Shown: positions 6,515 to 12,693 of the stretch, one piece after another
How positions within the stretch are numbered: the stretch's first letter is position 1
Layout: each line of letters opens with the position of its first letter
Made by a program: the position numbers and the translations under genes
The notes under the pieces: model-generated
What the model was told of the DNA's origin: nothing
What the model saw: only the letters and a program-made list of their open reading frames with translations
Databases searched by the model: none
Source of the DNA: Candidatus Roizmanbacteria bacterium CG_4_9_14_0_2_um_filter_39_13
GTDB taxonomy: Bacteria > Patescibacteriota > Microgenomatia > UBA1406 > GWC2-37-13
Direction of reading: 5' to 3'
DNA length: 15,101 nt
Assembly: GCA_002788865.1 (NCBI GenBank)
Contig: PFSC01000024.1
Location: 1-15,101 of the forward strand

Positions 6515-8068
6515 ATGTCAAATAGAAGATCTCGTTTTAAGTTCATACTTCTTTTTTTTGTGATTGTTGGGGTCATAGACACAGGATATCTCACATATAA
6601 GCATTTTTTTCAACCGATTGGTATCTGTCTTGCTGGCCCATTTGGGGACTGCGGAAAAGTTTTGAGCAGTGAATATTCAATGCTCTTTGGAGTGCCACTT
6701 GCATTGTTGGGAATGCTTCATTACCTTTGGATGGGCACCCTTGTGTGGTTGTCGTACTCCTTGGGAAGTGATATATACAAACGATTTGCATTTATCCAAT
6801 CAGCACTTGGCGTTGTGATTTCGTTGTATTTGACATACTTACAGTTTTTTGTCATAAAATCATTGTGTCCATATTGTTTATTCTCAGCTCTATTGAGTGT
6901 TGTAATGTATGTGCTTATTCGAAAAGAATGGCATGATGAATATAAATCATTTATTCTTGCAAAGATAGAGTTGGGATATAAACTTTTTGCAAAACCACTA
7001 TTCTTTATTCTTCCTCCTGAATGGGTCCATGAGCAGGCTATGTTTTGGGGAGAACTTGCAGGGAATATTTCTTGGAAGCGAGCATCTCTTGAATTTATGT
7101 ATTCTTTTAAACATCCTGCAATAAAACAAAAAATTGCTGGTATCACTTTTGAAAATCCCATTGGCCTTTCTGCGGGATATGATTATATGTCCGCATTCAC
7201 GCAGATCCTACCATCAATTGGATTTGGTTTTGAGACGGTTGGGACGATAAGCAATATGCCGTTTGAAGGTAATAAAAAACCTCGACTTGGGCGATTGCCA
7301 CTCTCAAGATCATTATTGGTAAACAAAGGATTCAGGAATCCTGGAGCTGATGTGACGATCAAAAAACTGAAGAGAATGTCCTTTGAATTTCCACTCGGCA
7401 TTAGTATTGGAAAAACAAATTCCATTGAGATTGCAGGAACACAAAAAGATGCAGTTTCCGATGTGGTCGAAGCATTCAAAAAATTTCAAAAAGGTCGGCT
7501 CAAAAATGCATATTACGAATTGAATATAAGCTGTCCAAATCTCGAAGGGGGAGTAAGTTTCTATCCTTCCAACGAATTGAATGCATTATTGAACGCAGTT
7601 GGTAAGCTCAAAATAAAAAAACCGGTGTTTGTCAAAATGCCGATAGAAAAATCCGATACGGAAGTGCGCGCAATGCTTGATGTGATCGTCAAACACAAAT
7701 GGATAACGGGAGTCATTTTCGGAAACCTTCAGAAAGATCGGAAAGATCCTTCATTTGTTCAAGATGAAATACTAACGGCTGGTGTTGGTAATTTCAGTGG
7801 AAAACCAACGTTTCGAAGGTCAAATGAGCTCATCAAGCTCGCATATTCTGAATATGGAAAAAAATTGATCATCATCGGGTGTGGAGGAGTATTCACCGCA
7901 GAAGATGCGTATCGAAAGATCAGACTTGGTGCAACGCTTATCCAGATGATTACGGGAATGATATTTGAAGGACCTCAGAGAATTACTCAGATCAATCGAG
8001 GACTTGTTGATCTCCTGCAGGCAGATGGATACTCCCATATCAGTGAGGCGGTTGGAGTAGATGCTTAA
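6515..8068 (+). CDS. Fusion of VKOR (quinone-linked disulfide oxidoreductase) and class-2-like dihydroorotate dehydrogenase
   Basis: The 517-residue protein has two complete modules. Residues 1-137 are a four-helix VKOR domain: loop cysteines C38 and C46, S51/S52, then the active CPYC at 118-121 at the outer end of helix 4. VKOR oxidises DsbA-like thiol proteins and passes electrons to quinone. Residues 150-517 are a dihydroorotate dehydrogenase, including the N-terminal membrane-association helices typical of class 2 (PLFFILPPEWVHEQAMFWGE, 161-180) and FMN/orotate motifs: GLSAGYD (217-223), NKGFRNPGAD (270-279), NISCPN (337-342), VKMP (373-376), GNLQKDR (403-409) and IIIGCGGVF (452-460). Helix and charge pattern place both VKOR cysteine pairs outside and the dehydrogenase inside. 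The predicted base in NISCPN is Cys340, where class 2 enzymes normally have Ser. The stop overlaps the stop of the convergent nuclease gene. Confidence 0.93.
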   Translation: MSNRRSRFKFILLFFVIVGVIDTGYLTYKHFFQPIGICLAGPFGDCGKVLSSEYSMLFGVPLALLGMLHYLWMGTLVWLSYSLGSDIYKRFAFIQSALGVVISLYLTYLQFFVIKSLCPYCLFSALLSVVMYVLIRKEWHDEYKSFILAKIELGYKLFAKPLFFILPPEWVHEQAMFWGELAGNISWKRASLEFMYSFKHPAIKQKIAGITFENPIGLSAGYDYMSAFTQILPSIGFGFETVGTISNMPFEGNKKPRLGRLPLSRSLLVNKGFRNPGADVTIKKLKRMSFEFPLGISIGKTNSIEIAGTQKDAVSDVVEAFKKFQKGRLKNAYYELNISCPNLEGGVSFYPSNELNALLNAVGKLKIKKPVFVKMPIEKSDTEVRAMLDVIVKHKWITGVIFGNLQKDRKDPSFVQDEILTAGVGNFSGKPTFRRSNELIKLAYSEYGKKLIIIGCGGVFTAEDAYRKIRLGATLIQMITGMIFEGPQRITQINRGLVDLLQADGYSHISEAVGVDA

Positions 8069-8643
8069 GTCTTACATTTTCCCCACAAACCTCTTTGTTC
8101 ATCTTGTGCAACTCGTTGGACTTCGAGAAAGTGTTTGTGGTATTTAACATCAGGAGGATACGTGATGACCACTCCATATCCTTGCTCAACCAGATATTCA
8201 TTGATAAAAATAGTCTCCTCAGGCGCATCAGGATTTGGTAGATAGATATAGCGAAGGAGCCGTTTGTAGCGGTCGGTTTCAGACACGTCTTTTTCCAGAT
8301 AAATATCTTTTCCCTCAAGAAGTGCTTTTGTTTTATTCGATGCATCGCGCCCATAACATTGCACAGATTTTTTTGGATGGACTGTTTCTGGGGTGTCTAC
8401 ACCAATAAAACGTACATGTTCGCCTGTTTCGATTTCAATCGTGTCTCCATCTATGACTTTTGTGACGTGTGCTTTCTCAAAATTTCGGACATCTACTTCT
8501 CCAAGAGCCTGCGTATTTTGTGCAATGTCTTCAAAACTTTGGAGCGCTTCAAGAGCAAATTTGCCTTTTTCACCCGCAAGGATGAGAATGACAACAAGAA
8601 ATGGAAAGATATAAAGCTGCCAAAGTTTTGCTTTTTTAAACAT
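8065..8643 (-). CDS. Membrane-anchored thermonuclease (staphylococcal-nuclease-like)
   Basis: The 192-residue protein has an N-terminal hydrophobic anchor or uncleaved signal (about 8-24) and a staphylococcal nuclease domain from residue 58 to the end. Key positions align with micrococcal nuclease: DGDT (65-68), RFIGVDTPE (R78, D83, E86, equivalent to R35, D40 and E43) and DRYKR (R128, equivalent to R87). All calcium and catalytic residues are therefore present, and the enzyme should cut DNA or RNA outside the cell membrane. Such secreted nucleases may feed nucleotides to organisms that cannot make them; that role is inference. ATG 8643 is preceded by TATAAT ending 6 bases upstream. Its TAA overlaps the stop of the VKOR-DHODH gene within the palindrome CTTAAG, so the two convergent genes share their ends. 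Confidence 0.92.
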   Translation of the reverse strand: MFKKAKLWQLYIFPFLVVILILAGEKGKFALEALQSFEDIAQNTQALGEVDVRNFEKAHVTKVIDGDTIEIETGEHVRFIGVDTPETVHPKKSVQCYGRDASNKTKALLEGKDIYLEKDVSETDRYKRLLRYIYLPNPDAPEETIFINEYLVEQGYGVVITYPPDVKYHKHFLEVQRVAQDEQRGLWGKCKT

Positions 8644-8649
8644 GGACTT

Positions 8650-8655
8650 ATTATA
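8650..8655 (-). promoter_or_regulatory. -10 box (TATAAT) of the nuclease gene
   Basis: A perfect TATAAT on the minus strand ends 6 bases before ATG 8643. It predicts a leaderless message. Confidence 0.6.
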
Positions 8656-8688
8656 CTTTCTTTTAGATACTGATTACTGTATTCAATG

Positions 8689-8694
8689 TACAAT
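8689..8694 (+). promoter_or_regulatory. -10 box (TACAAT) that sets the start at 8701
   Basis: TACAAT directly preceded by TG ends 6 bases before ATG 8701. The in-frame ATG 8686 overlaps the promoter itself and is therefore unlikely to be the start. The spacer between this promoter and the nuclease promoter is only about 33 bases, so the two are divergent and close. Confidence 0.55.
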
Positions 8695-8700
8695 ATTCGT

Positions 8701-9102
8701 ATGGGAAATATTTTTGAGTGGTACTGTCAAGGAGTTGAAGAGCAAAGAATAGCTGGAATGCATGATAGAGGAAAAATGAAATATGTGATACCAGTATATA
8801 TTCTGCTTCAGGTGGGGCTATATTTCTATTTCAAAGACTCGCTCCATAAGCATGGGGCTTTGATTATTGGGGGGCCAATAATATCTGCTTTGGCAATGAT
8901 TGTGTATGTTCGATGGAATCAGAGGAATGTTCCAGGAACTGGAGGATATATTTTTACTCATCTATCGAAAACGGCGAGAATTATTATTGTCTTCATGGTT
9001 ATTTTTTCCTTTTTCCTTTTTTTGGTTCTACAGTGTAAGCAATATGGTTTTTCACTATCAAGCATTTGCTTTGAAAGAATTTTTATCTACGGAAATAGAT
9101 AA
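8701..9102 (+). CDS. Small membrane protein, unknown family; real 3' end may be 9181 by frameshift
   Basis: From ATG 8701 (MGNIFEWYCQG) the frame encodes 133 residues with hydrophobic segments at about 29-42, 53-70 and 92-111. I recognise no family. After the third helix the sequence (CKQYGFSLSSICF...) looks less protein-like. The next frame over the same stretch, open to TAG 9179-9181, gives a charged helical tail (ALKEFLSTEIDKVIREN, then DRIILLLRRETMSRQ). The two frames could join by one extra or missing T in the T-rich stretch 9002-9023, which has runs of 6, 5 and 7 T. A genuine slip site, a mutation and a homopolymer read error are all possible. The joined form would be about 160 residues with three helices and a cytoplasmic tail. 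Confidence 0.65.
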   Translation: MGNIFEWYCQGVEEQRIAGMHDRGKMKYVIPVYILLQVGLYFYFKDSLHKHGALIIGGPIISALAMIVYVRWNQRNVPGTGGYIFTHLSKTARIIIVFMVIFSFFLFLVLQCKQYGFSLSSICFERIFIYGNR

Positions 9103-9164
9103 AGTAATACGAGAAAATGATAGAATCATTTTATTACTGAGGAGAGAGACAATGTCAAGACAGA

Positions 9165-9193
9165 TTGCAGTTATAGCGTAGAGTTGATACAAT
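9165..9193 (+). promoter_or_regulatory. Promoter of tRNA-Pro (TTGCAG - 17 bp - TACAAT)
   Basis: TTGCAG (9165-9170) and TACAAT (9188-9193) are separated by 17 bases, the standard sigma-70 spacing. The predicted start is about 6 bases before the mature tRNA. The promoter overlaps the possible extended end of the upstream gene. Confidence 0.6.
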
Positions 9194-9206
9194 AAGCAAG
9201 TCAAAT

Positions 9207-9280
9207 CGGGACGTAGTTCAGATGGCTAGAACGTACGCTTTGGGAGCGTAAGGTCGCGAGTTCGAGTCTCGCCGTCCCGA
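9207..9280 (+). tRNA. tRNA-Pro, anticodon TGG
   Basis: All arms fold: a perfect 7-bp acceptor stem (CGGGACG with CGTCCCG), a D arm closed by GTTC/GAAC with GG in the loop, an anticodon stem TACGC/GCGTA with loop TTTGGGA (anticodon TGG, G37), and a T arm GCGAG/CTCGC with loop TTCGAGT. The discriminator is A9280. The next bases are CAAA, so CCA is not encoded and must be added after transcription. Confidence 0.97.
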
Positions 9281-9334
9281 CAAATCTCTTCATAGTAATC
9301 TAAACACTGTATATTCTTCCTTTTATCGTTTGAG

Positions 9335-9340
9335 TATAAT
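9335..9340 (+). promoter_or_regulatory. -10 box (TATAAT) of the PIG-L gene
   Basis: A perfect TATAAT ends 9 bases before ATG 9350, giving a leader of two or three bases at most. No strong -35 box is seen. Confidence 0.55.
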
Positions 9341-9349
9341 AGGTGTTAT

Positions 9350-10015
9350 ATGAAGATAATCGAAAACATAAGTGAAATGAATATCGGAGTAAATAATAAA
9401 GTACTTATTATTCTTCCTCACCCTGATGATGAAACGGTTTTTGCTGCTGGATTAATTCAGAAACTTATTAAAGCTAATATTTATTATTCATTAATAACGA
9501 TTACCACTGGCGAAAATAGCACATTGAAATATGGTTTTTCACCTCATATTTCATTGAGATCCAAACGCTATACTGAATTAATAAATGCTTGTAATATTTT
9601 GGGGTTAAAAAATGTTACAAGTCGTGGGTATCTAGACGGAACTATTGAAAAGAATCAAGAAGGAATTGAAGAATACCTATGTACCTATATTAATAGAATT
9701 AAACCAGGCGTCATTATAACCCTAGAACCAAATGGTATATATGGACATCCAGATCATATTGCATTATCGAAAATAGTTACACAATTGAATTCCTCCGATT
9801 GTAAGGGTATACAGCTCATATATCTTACGGTTGATAAGAATTACAAACCATCTCAAAATTCACTCAAAATGGCAAAGGATCCAACGAATATTAAACCAAT
9901 TCCTCCTAACCTCATTCTGCAGCTGTCGCCTGTAGAAATATATAATAAGATACGAGCTTTACAAGCACACAAAACACAATTTAAGACAAATTTAAATTTT
10001 TGGCTGAAATGGTGA
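9350..10015 (+). CDS. PIG-L/LmbE-family zinc-dependent deacetylase, probably ended early by TGA
   Basis: The protein carries the PIG-L signatures: ILPHPDDE at residues 21-28, with H24, D26 and D27 in the zinc and catalytic site, and GIYGHPDHIA at 129-138, with H133 and H136 (catalytic His and third zinc ligand). Members remove acetyl groups from N-acetylglucosamine-containing glycans and related sugars; the substrate here is unknown. There is no signal peptide, so it is cytoplasmic. The frame stops at TGA 10013-10015 after NLNFWLKW, but the same frame continues for 15 sensible codons (KRGLLQKEFLYIVKK) to TAG 10061-10063. This suggests a recent nonsense change near the C-terminus or readthrough; the fold and active site are complete before it. 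The gene is clearly more AT-rich than most neighbours and follows a tRNA gene, consistent with acquisition by transfer. Confidence 0.9.
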   Translation: MKIIENISEMNIGVNNKVLIILPHPDDETVFAAGLIQKLIKANIYYSLITITTGENSTLKYGFSPHISLRSKRYTELINACNILGLKNVTSRGYLDGTIEKNQEGIEEYLCTYINRIKPGVIITLEPNGIYGHPDHIALSKIVTQLNSSDCKGIQLIYLTVDKNYKPSQNSLKMAKDPTNIKPIPPNLILQLSPVEIYNKIRALQAHKTQFKTNLNFWLKW

Positions 10016-10194
10016 AAAAGAGGTTTACTTCAAAAAGAGTTTCTATATATCGTTAAAAAATAGTATTTGAAAGAGAAAATATCATTTTAACAAAATCTGA
10101 TCAATATTCCCCGCCAATAACCATAGATAGAATTAGTAAGCAATTCAAGATCGATCGCTTCATCCCGACCATATGTAAGAATGAAGGTAAAAAG

Positions 10195-10389
10195 CTAATT
10201 TATATAATACTGTTGAGTATTATTTGGAAATTTTTTTTCGTATTTTTTCAACAAATCAACCTGCATTTTATTTGACTCTTCGACAGCCCTCAACACAATC
10301 TTCTTTTTTTCTCTAGATGGTAGGCCAAAGAAAAAATATTGTTTTGGCTGTTGGAACAAGTTTAAAAAATACTTTATTGAGAAAGTCAT
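10195..10389 (-). CDS. Small basic protein of unknown function (64 residues)
   Basis: ATG 10389 overlaps the TGA of the preceding minus-strand gene as ATGA, the classic sign of translational coupling; this supports a real gene despite its length. The product (MTFSIKYFLNLFQQPKQYFF, then a basic and acidic helical part ending FPNNTQQYYIN) has no domain I recognise. It is AT-rich like the PIG-L gene. A short coupled pair recalls toxin-antitoxin operons, but no motif supports that. The 179 bases between this gene and the PIG-L gene hold no further gene that I can see. Confidence 0.45.
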   Translation of the reverse strand: MTFSIKYFLNLFQQPKQYFFFGLPSREKKKIVLRAVEESNKMQVDLLKKYEKKFPNNTQQYYIN

Positions 10390-10588
10390 ATGAGGATTTT
10401 ATTTAATTGTTCTGTATTATAACCTATAGTTAAATAACTATCAACATTATTTATATTTAATTGTAGCTTATTTTTATTAGCATTTCTAATGTCTTTAACA
10501 ACTAAATTTAATTCAACAGATTTACCAAATTGTTGTTTTGCTTTATTTACATTTTCCTTGGCTTGGAAAAATGCATTAATCCCACTCC
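10386..10588 (-). pseudogene. 3' remnant of an unknown gene, 5' end lost at the insertion sequence
   Basis: On the minus strand the frame is open from the edge of the insertion sequence (about 10588) to TGA 10386-10388. It reads as good protein: NAFFQAKENVNKAKQQFG, a helical part, then VELNLVVKDIRNANKNKLQL and LTIGYNTEQLNKILI. There is no in-frame start codon at its beginning, and the frame runs directly into the left end of the IS200/IS605-type element. The gene therefore seems to have lost its 5' part by that insertion or by a linked deletion. The remnant has about 65 codons. Its stop overlaps the start of the next gene. I recognise no family. Confidence 0.5.
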
Positions 10589-11117
10589 GGGTTTAATTCC
10601 CCGACGCTCTGCGTCAAGAAAGTATAAAATGTATGCGTGAGTATCAATTTACATAAGCGACATAATATATCGGTGTTACTTTACCACTTTGTATTCCCAA
10701 CACAGTTTAGAAAGGTAGTCATAGACAATGAAATAGATAAAATAATTAAAGATGTTTGTTTGGAGATTGCAAACAGATATGAATTACATTTTGTTGAGAT
10801 AGGTTCAGATAAAGATCATGTACATTTTCTAGTACAATCAGTACCAACATTTACGATCACCAAATTAGTAACCACGATCAAAAGTATTACAGCCAAAGAG
10901 ATTTTTTTCAAAAGACCAGATTTGAAAAAACAGATGTGGGGCTCAAATTTCTGGACAAGTGGATATTATGTATCAACAGTTGGTGCACATGGGAATGAAC
11001 ATGCAATCACACATTATGTCAAACAACAAGGAAAGGAAAAAGAATATTATCAAATTCATAAAGACCAACTAACACTCTTTATATAGATACCTCGATGCTC
11101 TGCGTCGGGGTTGATCA
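10589..11117 (+). mobile_element. IS200/IS605-type insertion sequence
   Basis: The element has one transposase gene, a left end (GGGTTTAATTCCCC followed by the hairpin GACGC-TCT-GCGTC at 10603-10615) and a right end directly after the transposase stop (9-bp hairpin with TCT loop at 11090-11110, then ATCATTT). Both ends recur in the short element at 6262-6391. Subterminal hairpins, absence of terminal inverted repeats and absence of target duplication are the rule for this family. Borders are estimates. The total length, about 530 bases, is short but complete for a tnpA-only element. Confidence 0.8.
10637..11086 (+). CDS. tnpA: Y1-type transposase TnpA (IS200/IS605 family, REP-associated type)
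   Basis: The 149-residue protein is a small HUH-type single-strand transposase. The metal-binding HUH motif is HVH (H61 and H63) within GSDKDHVHFL. The nucleophile is Tyr127 in ITHYVKQQ, with Gln131 as the usual third metal ligand on the same helix. The family segment WGSNFWTSGYYVSTVG (101-116) is intact. Length and motifs are complete, so the enzyme should be active on the hairpin ends found on both sides. No in-frame ATG exists near the start; GTG 10637 is used, with TATAAA (10623-10628) ending 8 bases before it. The stop TAG is part of the right-end sequence. Confidence 0.93.
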   Translation: MSINLHKRHNISVLLYHFVFPTQFRKVVIDNEIDKIIKDVCLEIANRYELHFVEIGSDKDHVHFLVQSVPTFTITKLVTTIKSITAKEIFFKRPDLKKQMWGSNFWTSGYYVSTVGAHGNEHAITHYVKQQGKEKEYYQIHKDQLTLFI

Positions 11118-11271
11118 TTTATATAAGAAATTAGTGTTTGAATATGTTAAATTTGAAATCAATATTCATACTTAAATGCTGGATAGCTGATTTTTATAAA
11201 AATCATGCTTCTATATATTTGCAAGTAATATGCGATAGAAGCAATAAGTCGATCTTCATCCCGACCAATAT
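11118..11271. other. AT-rich gap with a 14-base direct repeat copy
   Basis: I see no convincing gene here. The sequence CTTCATCCCGACCA at 11254-11267 is an exact copy of 10158-10171 on the other side of the insertion sequence and the truncated gene pair, so the two copies bracket about 1.1 kb. It may be a remnant of a larger repeat or a chance match. Confidence 0.3.
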
Positions 11272-11952
11272 TTACAACCTCTCAATCGCCAATACTTTCA
11301 GAAATGAAGTATCGGTTTGGAGAGTTCCTCCAGACGTTTTTGCACGAATTTCTACGGTATGTGTACCTGCATTTGTTGAAATTGCTCCACTTAGCGAGAT
11401 AGGAACAGCTCCATTTACGACAGGCATGATTGCTTGGCTACTGAGAGATTGATCTTGACCATTCAAAAAAATACCATACGTGTTTACATTATTTGCAGTG
11501 TCATTTTTTGAGGTTGTGTAAAAATCTATCCATAAAGTGCATTTTGCTGAACAGACAATATTTACAAATGTGTTCATTGCTGAATATGATGTTGCACTGG
11601 TGCTAAATGCTGGACCCCTTATGTGAGCATCTGCAAGTATTTTTTGGCCTGAAATTTCGGGTTCCTTGGTCGCCGAAACTTCAGTCTCTTCGGACAGTTT
11701 ATCAATAAATTTTTGTTGAGTTGCCACTGCATCTTCAAGTGACTCTATACTCTCTGCCATCGATTTCAAACGATCCGTGGCTATTGAACTTTCGGTTTGT
11801 TCTTCTGTCTGTTTTGTCTCTTGAGCGACGGACATATCTGATGAAGTTTGAGTTTCATTCTGTAGTTTCTCCCTTTGGAATATGTAGATGATGACCAGTA
11901 GAGTGACAATAATTGCACCGATTATTACTCGCACTATGACTTTTGTAGACAT
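11272..11952 (-). CDS. Membrane-anchored extracellular protein with coiled coil and beta-rich domain, unknown
   Basis: This 226-residue protein has an N-terminal signal anchor (about residues 6-25, VIVRVIIGAIIVTLLVIIYI). A Glu/Gln/Thr-rich linker (30-52) and a likely coiled coil (about 55-88, RLKSMAESIESLEDAVATQQ) follow. The C-terminal half (about 105-226) is rich in Ser, Thr and beta-branched residues and holds two cysteines close together (VCSAKC), probably a disulfide on the outside. Segments such as GTHTVEIRAKTSGGTLQ look like a beta-sandwich fold used in binding or filament proteins. I do not recognise a family. ATG 11952 is chosen because TATACT ends 7 bases upstream; the GTG at 11955 is the alternative. 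The gene faces the insertion sequence region at its 3' end and runs the same way as the glycosylase gene behind it, but with its own promoter. Confidence 0.8.
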   Translation of the reverse strand: MSTKVIVRVIIGAIIVTLLVIIYIFQREKLQNETQTSSDMSVAQETKQTEEQTESSIATDRLKSMAESIESLEDAVATQQKFIDKLSEETEVSATKEPEISGQKILADAHIRGPAFSTSATSYSAMNTFVNIVCSAKCTLWIDFYTTSKNDTANNVNTYGIFLNGQDQSLSSQAIMPVVNGAVPISLSGAISTNAGTHTVEIRAKTSGGTLQTDTSFLKVLAIERL

Positions 11953-11959
11953 CACTATC

Positions 11960-11965
11960 AGTATA
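11960..11965 (-). promoter_or_regulatory. -10 box (TATACT) of the anchored protein gene
   Basis: TATACT on the minus strand ends 7 bases before ATG 11952 and fits the leaderless pattern. No -35 box is evident. Confidence 0.5.
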
Positions 11966-12035
11966 GTAGTTTTTAAAGAATATAATCTTCAAATTCCTTT
12001 TTATTCATTATTCATCAGGCAAACCTTTGGGCAAT

Positions 12036-12584
12036 TTATTTTTCCAAACTTTGCCATAGCGCAATACTTCCATAGGTTCGATAGGGTTTCCAAACAGAAA
12101 CTATGCATTCTATTTTTTTCTTGGAAGGGTTTTCGAGATTATACAAGTTTTCTATTCCTCGTCTCAGTCCGATATCTCCGTGAGAAAACACATCTTCTCG
12201 TCCAAGGGTAAACATGAGAAACATTTCAGCAGTCCATCTCCCTACCCCTTTTATTTTGGTAAGCTCAGCAACCACATCTTCGTCACTTAATTTATGGAAA
12301 TCATTCCAACGAAAATCGTCGCTTAATATTGCAGTAGCAATATTTTTGATATATGAAGCTTTTGCCCACGACATTCCAGCGTCACGAAGAGTTTGGTCTT
12401 TATGTTCAAGTAGTTTTTCAGGCGTGACAATTTTTTTTGGAAACAATGCTTCAAATCTTCCTTGAATAGTATCTGCTGCTTTTCCAGAAAGTTGTTGGGA
12501 AATAATCTGGCGACAGAGAGATTGAAAGTATTCGAGTTTCTCTTTCTTTGCAATTTTTGGATTTATCCAGAGACTTAAATTCAT
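12036..12584 (-). CDS. DNA-3-methyladenine glycosylase, HhH-GPD superfamily (AlkA-like)
   Basis: The 182-residue protein removes alkylated bases from DNA as the first step of base excision repair. The helix-hairpin-helix is KIKGVGRWTAEMFLMF (residues 110-125), followed by GREDVFSHGDIGLRRG (128-143), where Asp137 is the catalytic aspartate. The N-terminal helical part contains QIISQQLSGKAADTI (27-41), conserved in AlkA/MAG enzymes for base-pocket formation. No iron-sulfur cysteine cluster is present, as expected for this branch. The E. coli enzyme has an extra N-terminal domain that is missing here, as in many compact homologues. ATG 12584 starts the conserved region; the open frame extends upstream into the divergent RadC-like gene but is not protein-like there. 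The upstream hexamer TCTAAT, ending 4 bases before the ATG, is a weak -10 candidate. Confidence 0.92.
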   Translation of the reverse strand: MNLSLWINPKIAKKEKLEYFQSLCRQIISQQLSGKAADTIQGRFEALFPKKIVTPEKLLEHKDQTLRDAGMSWAKASYIKNIATAILSDDFRWNDFHKLSDEDVVAELTKIKGVGRWTAEMFLMFTLGREDVFSHGDIGLRRGIENLYNLENPSKKKIECIVSVWKPYRTYGSIALWQSLEK

Positions 12585-12683
12585 GTTAATTAGAATCTCA
12601 AGAATAGTTGTGTCGACTTTTCTGAAGTGGTCACAAATTTTATTTGTAGAAGTTGGCATGAAAGACAGTATAAATGATAAAAT

Positions 12684-12689
12684 TATAAT
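12684..12689 (+). promoter_or_regulatory. -10 box (TATAAT) that sets the start of the radC-like gene
   Basis: A perfect TATAAT ends 4 bases before ATG 12694, the closest of the good matches in the window. It rejects the upstream in-frame starts at 12583 and 12658. The region 12585-12693 thus serves two divergent genes. Confidence 0.55.
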
Positions 12690-12693
12690 GATT

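Noticed and set aside
6721..7161. 146-residue minus-strand reading frame
   Set aside because: It lies wholly antisense to the VKOR-DHODH gene, whose plus-strand protein is unmistakable, and has no recognisable motif.
9270..11267. Phage-type attachment sites: tRNA 3' end versus 11257-11267
   Set aside because: Only about seven bases (TCCCGAC) are shared with the tRNA end, and no integrase gene is present.
11138..11452. 104-residue plus-strand reading frame
   Set aside because: Most of it is antisense to the anchored-protein gene, it has no -10 box at the usual spacing, and the protein is not convincing.
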